Notes under the pieces: model-generated
Told to the model about the DNA's origin: nothing
Seen by the model: only the letters and a program-made list of their open reading frames with translations
Database searches by the model: none
Virus record (IMG/VR): IMGVR_UViG_3300008110_009594
Coordinates: 1-34,097 of that record
Direction: 5' to 3' (one strand)
DNA: 34,097 nucleotides
DNA from: a virus
Position numbers and translations under genes: made by a program
Shown: in pieces, positions 31,072-34,097 of the stretch
How the letters are laid out: each line of letters opens with the position of its first letter
How positions within the stretch are numbered: the stretch's first letter is position 1

Positions 31072-33633
31072 GTGTACCGTAACATTTATTATAGTTCGAG
31101 AGAGGGTCTAGCGTACCTTTTTACTTGGGATGAAAACGGCGATCGGGTTGTAACTAAGACCCCTTATCGTCCGTATTTCTACGTAGAAACCAACTTAGAC
31201 GCTTTTGATGCAGTTTCTATTTATAATACTAAGCTTAAGAAGAAGGAATTTAAGAATGGGTATGAACGTAATCAAGCTGCTCAAGACGGCGCAATAAAAA
31301 GGCTCTATCATAATATACAGGTTGAGCAGCAGTTTCTTATCGAAAAGTACAAGGATCTTTACGACAAGCCTGAATTTTCTAAAGACCCGGTTAAAGTTTG
31401 TTTTCTAGACATTGAGGTGCACAGCCCAGATGAATTCCCAGAAGCAAAGGACGCAAAGCACCCTATTAATCTTATTACGATTTACGATAATCTGTCTAAG
31501 ACCTTTTACACCTGGGGCGCTAAGGCATATAAGCCTAAAAAAACTAATGTAGTTTATACTGAGTGTGAAAGCGAAATAGACTTACTAGATAAATTTTTAG
31601 ACTTCTGGGAAAATGGTTATTACCCGGATATCCTGTCTGGGTGGAACACGGACTTTTTCGACTTTCCTTATCTTATTAACCGCATTACTAAACTACGTGG
31701 AGAGAGCGCAGCAAAACGTCTTTCACCTCTTAAGAGTCTTTGGTGTCGCAAAGGAATCTTCGTAAAGGGTCAAGAACTAGACCGCTGGTATATTCACGGT
31801 ATATCAGCAATGGATTACCTTGAAGTTTATAAAGGTTTCGCTCGTGGACTACTTGAGTCTTATGCGCTTAACTTCGTTGCACAGCACGAATTAGGTGAAG
31901 GTAAGCTAGCAATTAACGCTACTAACCTAGCAACTCTATCTGAGACTGACTGGGATAATTTCGTAGACTATAACATTCAGGACGTTGATCTGTTAGTGCG
32001 AATGGAGAACAAATTACAGTTCTTTAAGATTATTCGTATGCTTGCGTATAAAGGGCTTACGAGCTTTGAAGCAGCCCTAGGTAAAGTATCTATTGTTACT
32101 GGTTGTGTTGCATTGGAGGCTTACAAGCACGGTCTGGTTATACCGACCTTTGTTGAAGGGCCTACAAGAGAAGCTATTGAAGGTGGATATGTAAGAGACC
32201 CAGAAAGAGGCTTAAAGACGTCTATTGTAAGCTACGATGCTAATTCTCTATACCCTAATACCATTATCACACTTAATATCTCTCCTGAAACAAAGGTAGG
32301 TAAGATAAAACAAAAGGATGAAGATAACACCGTATTACTATTGACCAGTGGTAAAGAATACAAATTACCTAATGACAAGTTTGAAAAATTCTTAGAGGTA
32401 GAAAAGATAGCTATATCCAAAGCAGGCGTACTGTACACTCAAAAGAAGAAGGGGGTTGTACCTTCTCTGATTGACGGTCTTTATAGCGAACGGGTGAAAA
32501 ATAAAAATCAGTATGTTGAGCTCAAGAAAAAGCTAAGTAAGATAGAAGCAGATACGGATGACTACAAAACGTGTAAGTTCAATATGGAGCGGGCCGACAC
32601 CATCCAACACGTCATCAAGATTCTACTCAATTCTATTTACGGTGTTTTTGCTAATAAGTTTAGTCCTATTTGTGATAGTGATCACGCCGGTAGCATTACT
32701 CTCACTGGTCAGTCTGTGGTCAAGCAAGCGTCGGTCATCTTAGACACCTATGCAAAAGAAAGGCATGGTATTGATACATCCTTGACTATATATGGAGATA
32801 CTGACAGTACCCATGTAACTATACAACCTATTGTTAACAAGCTTAAGTTAAAGTTGTTTGAAAATAATAAAGTTACTCAGGAAGGGTTGGATCTTATCGA
32901 TAAAGAAATCGGTACGTATCTTAATGCTGAGATCAAGAAGTGGTCTGCTTCCGAATTTCGCTCTATTGATCCTCGTTATTTCTTTAAAAGAGAATCTATT
33001 TGCGATGTAGGAGTGTATCTACAAAAGAAGCGTTATATCATACACGTCTTAAATGATGAAGGTGCAGACGTTAATAAGTTTAAGTACGTAGGAGTTGAAA
33101 TTGCGCGTTCGACTACACCTAAAAAAGCTAAAGAATTAATTAAACAGGTAATTGAGACTTCTTTGATCGGACAAGATCAAAATAAAGCTAATAAACTTTA
33201 CAAGGAGGTTTATGATAAGTTTAAAAGTCTCTCAGTAGATGATATCGCAATACGCGGGGGTCTGAGCGACCTCGAAAAGTACGAGAGTAAAGCTAACGGC
33301 TTTAAAATCGCTACTGGTACACCTAATCACGTAAAAGGCGCAATCTGGTACAATCAATTACTCAAGCATCTAAAGTTAGAAACCAAATACGAACGCATTA
33401 CTTCTGGCGGTAAAGTTAAGAAGATTTATATTGCTCCTAACAAATATAATATTGATACTCTTTGCTACCCGGTGAGTTTTCCTCCTGAATTTAAACATTT
33501 TGAAGTAGATTATGTCGAAATGTTCGATACAATTATTAAACCGCCTGTACTTGCTGTTTATGAAGCAGTAGGGTGGAGACTGCCTGATGTTAATAACGAA
33601 ACCGAAGTAGACCTATTTGAATTTTTCTCATGA
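31072..33633 (+). CDS. Family B DNA polymerase (gp43-like)
   Basis: The 853-residue protein starts at GTG 31072. Exonuclease motifs are complete: DIE at 113-115, WNTDFFD at 191-197 and YNIQD at 300-304. Polymerase motifs are also complete: YDANSLYP at 388-395 (motif A), KILLNSIYG at 516-524 (motif B), YGDTDST at 574-580 (motif C) and KKRY at 652-655. It is the replicative polymerase with proofreading. It is close to T4 gp43 (898 residues) in length, and its stop overlaps the dpdA ATG (ATGA). Confidence 0.95.
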   Translation: MYRNIYYSSREGLAYLFTWDENGDRVVTKTPYRPYFYVETNLDAFDAVSIYNTKLKKKEFKNGYERNQAAQDGAIKRLYHNIQVEQQFLIEKYKDLYDKPEFSKDPVKVCFLDIEVHSPDEFPEAKDAKHPINLITIYDNLSKTFYTWGAKAYKPKKTNVVYTECESEIDLLDKFLDFWENGYYPDILSGWNTDFFDFPYLINRITKLRGESAAKRLSPLKSLWCRKGIFVKGQELDRWYIHGISAMDYLEVYKGFARGLLESYALNFVAQHELGEGKLAINATNLATLSETDWDNFVDYNIQDVDLLVRMENKLQFFKIIRMLAYKGLTSFEAALGKVSIVTGCVALEAYKHGLVIPTFVEGPTREAIEGGYVRDPERGLKTSIVSYDANSLYPNTIITLNISPETKVGKIKQKDEDNTVLLLTSGKEYKLPNDKFEKFLEVEKIAISKAGVLYTQKKKGVVPSLIDGLYSERVKNKNQYVELKKKLSKIEADTDDYKTCKFNMERADTIQHVIKILLNSIYGVFANKFSPICDSDHAGSITLTGQSVVKQASVILDTYAKERHGIDTSLTIYGDTDSTHVTIQPIVNKLKLKLFENNKVTQEGLDLIDKEIGTYLNAEIKKWSASEFRSIDPRYFFKRESICDVGVYLQKKRYIIHVLNDEGADVNKFKYVGVEIARSTTPKKAKELIKQVIETSLIGQDQNKANKLYKEVYDKFKSLSVDDIAIRGGLSDLEKYESKANGFKIATGTPNHVKGAIWYNQLLKHLKLETKYERITSGGKVKKIYIAPNKYNIDTLCYPVSFPPEFKHFEVDYVEMFDTIIKPPVLAVYEAVGWRLPDVNNETEVDLFEFFS

Positions 33634-34097
33634 TTAAAATTTCTCACGAATCCCCTCTTAGTATGCTCGATATTTCTCGTACATACAATGATTATGACTA
33701 CGCTTTAGTACATCTCTTTGAAAAGCACCCTAGCTACTATCAGTTCTTCGAAGACAGTCTCCGTCAAGGTCGTACAGTGCTTCTTGATAATTCTATTTTC
33801 GAGCTTGGTACAGCTTTTGATAGTCATAAATACATGGACTGGATTAATAAGCTTAACCCGTCTGAATATATTATTCCAGATGCTCTGGAAGATTGCGATG
33901 CAACTATTGCTAAAGCAAAATCTTGGATGGACTATAATGCTTACCATATCACCGCTCAATCCAAGAGAATCGGTGTAGTACAAGGTACAAATTATGGTGA
34001 ACTAGTAAAGTGTTACACGGTTTTAGATAAACTAGGCGTAGATAAGATTGCTATTTCTTTTGATTACTCTCACTACCTAAGGGAGTTTCCGTATAAT
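33630..34097 (+). CDS. DpdA-like 7-deazaguanine DNA transglycosylase (partial, 3' end outside window)
   Basis: 156 codons are open from ATG 33630 to the right edge. TGT-like elements are visible: TVLLDNSIFELG at 49-60 (aligning with the TGT D-S-G-G-F catalytic strand, Asp53), YIIPDALED at 80-88, and IGVVQGTNYGELVKCY at 114-129 (TGT has IVQGG followed by an Arg/Leu helix). DpdA swaps guanine in DNA for preQ0 or a derivative. The remaining catalytic Asp and zinc ligands would lie beyond the edge. It is coupled to the polymerase gene by ATGA, and its pathway partners queC, queD, queE and the amidotransferase are in the window. Subfamily cannot be assigned. Confidence 0.8.
   Translation, partial: MIKISHESPLSMLDISRTYNDYDYALVHLFEKHPSYYQFFEDSLRQGRTVLLDNSIFELGTAFDSHKYMDWINKLNPSEYIIPDALEDCDATIAKAKSWMDYNAYHITAQSKRIGVVQGTNYGELVKCYTVLDKLGVDKIAISFDYSHYLREFPYN

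Noticed and set aside
33705-33983. Open frames on both strands at the right edge
   Set aside because: Both are shadows of the DpdA-like frame that starts at 33630 and shows TGT motifs.

Overview
The window is a densely packed, AT-rich segment of a tailed-phage genome. It belongs to a T4-superfamily myovirus, probably one of the divergent exo-T-even/marine-type relatives. The evidence is a set of recognisable T4 homologues: tail sheath stabiliser gp15, co-chaperonin gp31, clamp-loader small subunit gp62, head-completion protein gp4, primase gp61, UvsY, UvsW, late sigma factor gp55, SbcCD-like gp47 and gp46, and family B DNA polymerase gp43. No integrase, transposase, tRNA or CRISPR array is visible. 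The host cannot be named from the sequence. Few genes have a convincing Shine-Dalgarno sequence.

Layout. (1) Bases 1-10750, all minus strand. Reading in the direction of transcription: queC, a stand-alone class II glutamine amidotransferase, a small one-helix membrane protein, a small unknown, a glycosyltransferase, a DUF366-like protein, gp62, a GroES-like co-chaperonin, two small proteins, an Fe-S-type SF2 helicase, the gp15-like protein and a giant modular fibre with collagen-like repeats that runs off the left edge. (2) Bases 10751-19603, mixed strands: thyX, primase, gp4, a SleB-type cell-wall hydrolase, queD, queE, an NadR-like P-loop kinase, a GIY-YIG nuclease, and five proteins that share a short amphipathic N-terminus resembling a T4 capsid-targeting sequence. 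A structured 227-bp non-coding island lies at 18265-18491. (3) Bases 19604-34097, all plus strand and apparently one operon: uvsY, uvsW, gp55, gp47, six glycosyltransferase genes, gp46, a further glycosyltransferase, DNA polymerase, and a TGT-like DpdA homologue cut by the right edge.

How the genes work together. QueD, QueE and QueC make preQ0. The amidotransferase beside QueC could supply ammonia for an amidated derivative such as an ADG- or archaeosine-type base. DpdA would exchange the base into DNA guanine positions. The window therefore encodes most of a 7-deazaguanine DNA-modification pathway; FolE is not seen and may lie elsewhere or come from the host. The eight glycosyltransferases, six of them inserted between the normally adjacent gp47 and gp46 genes, suggest a second layer of glycan decoration whose target (DNA, virion or host surface) is unknown. 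Late transcription is probably driven by gp55. Exact TATAAATA elements lie only 4-7 nt upstream of several start codons, which predicts nearly leaderless late mRNAs.
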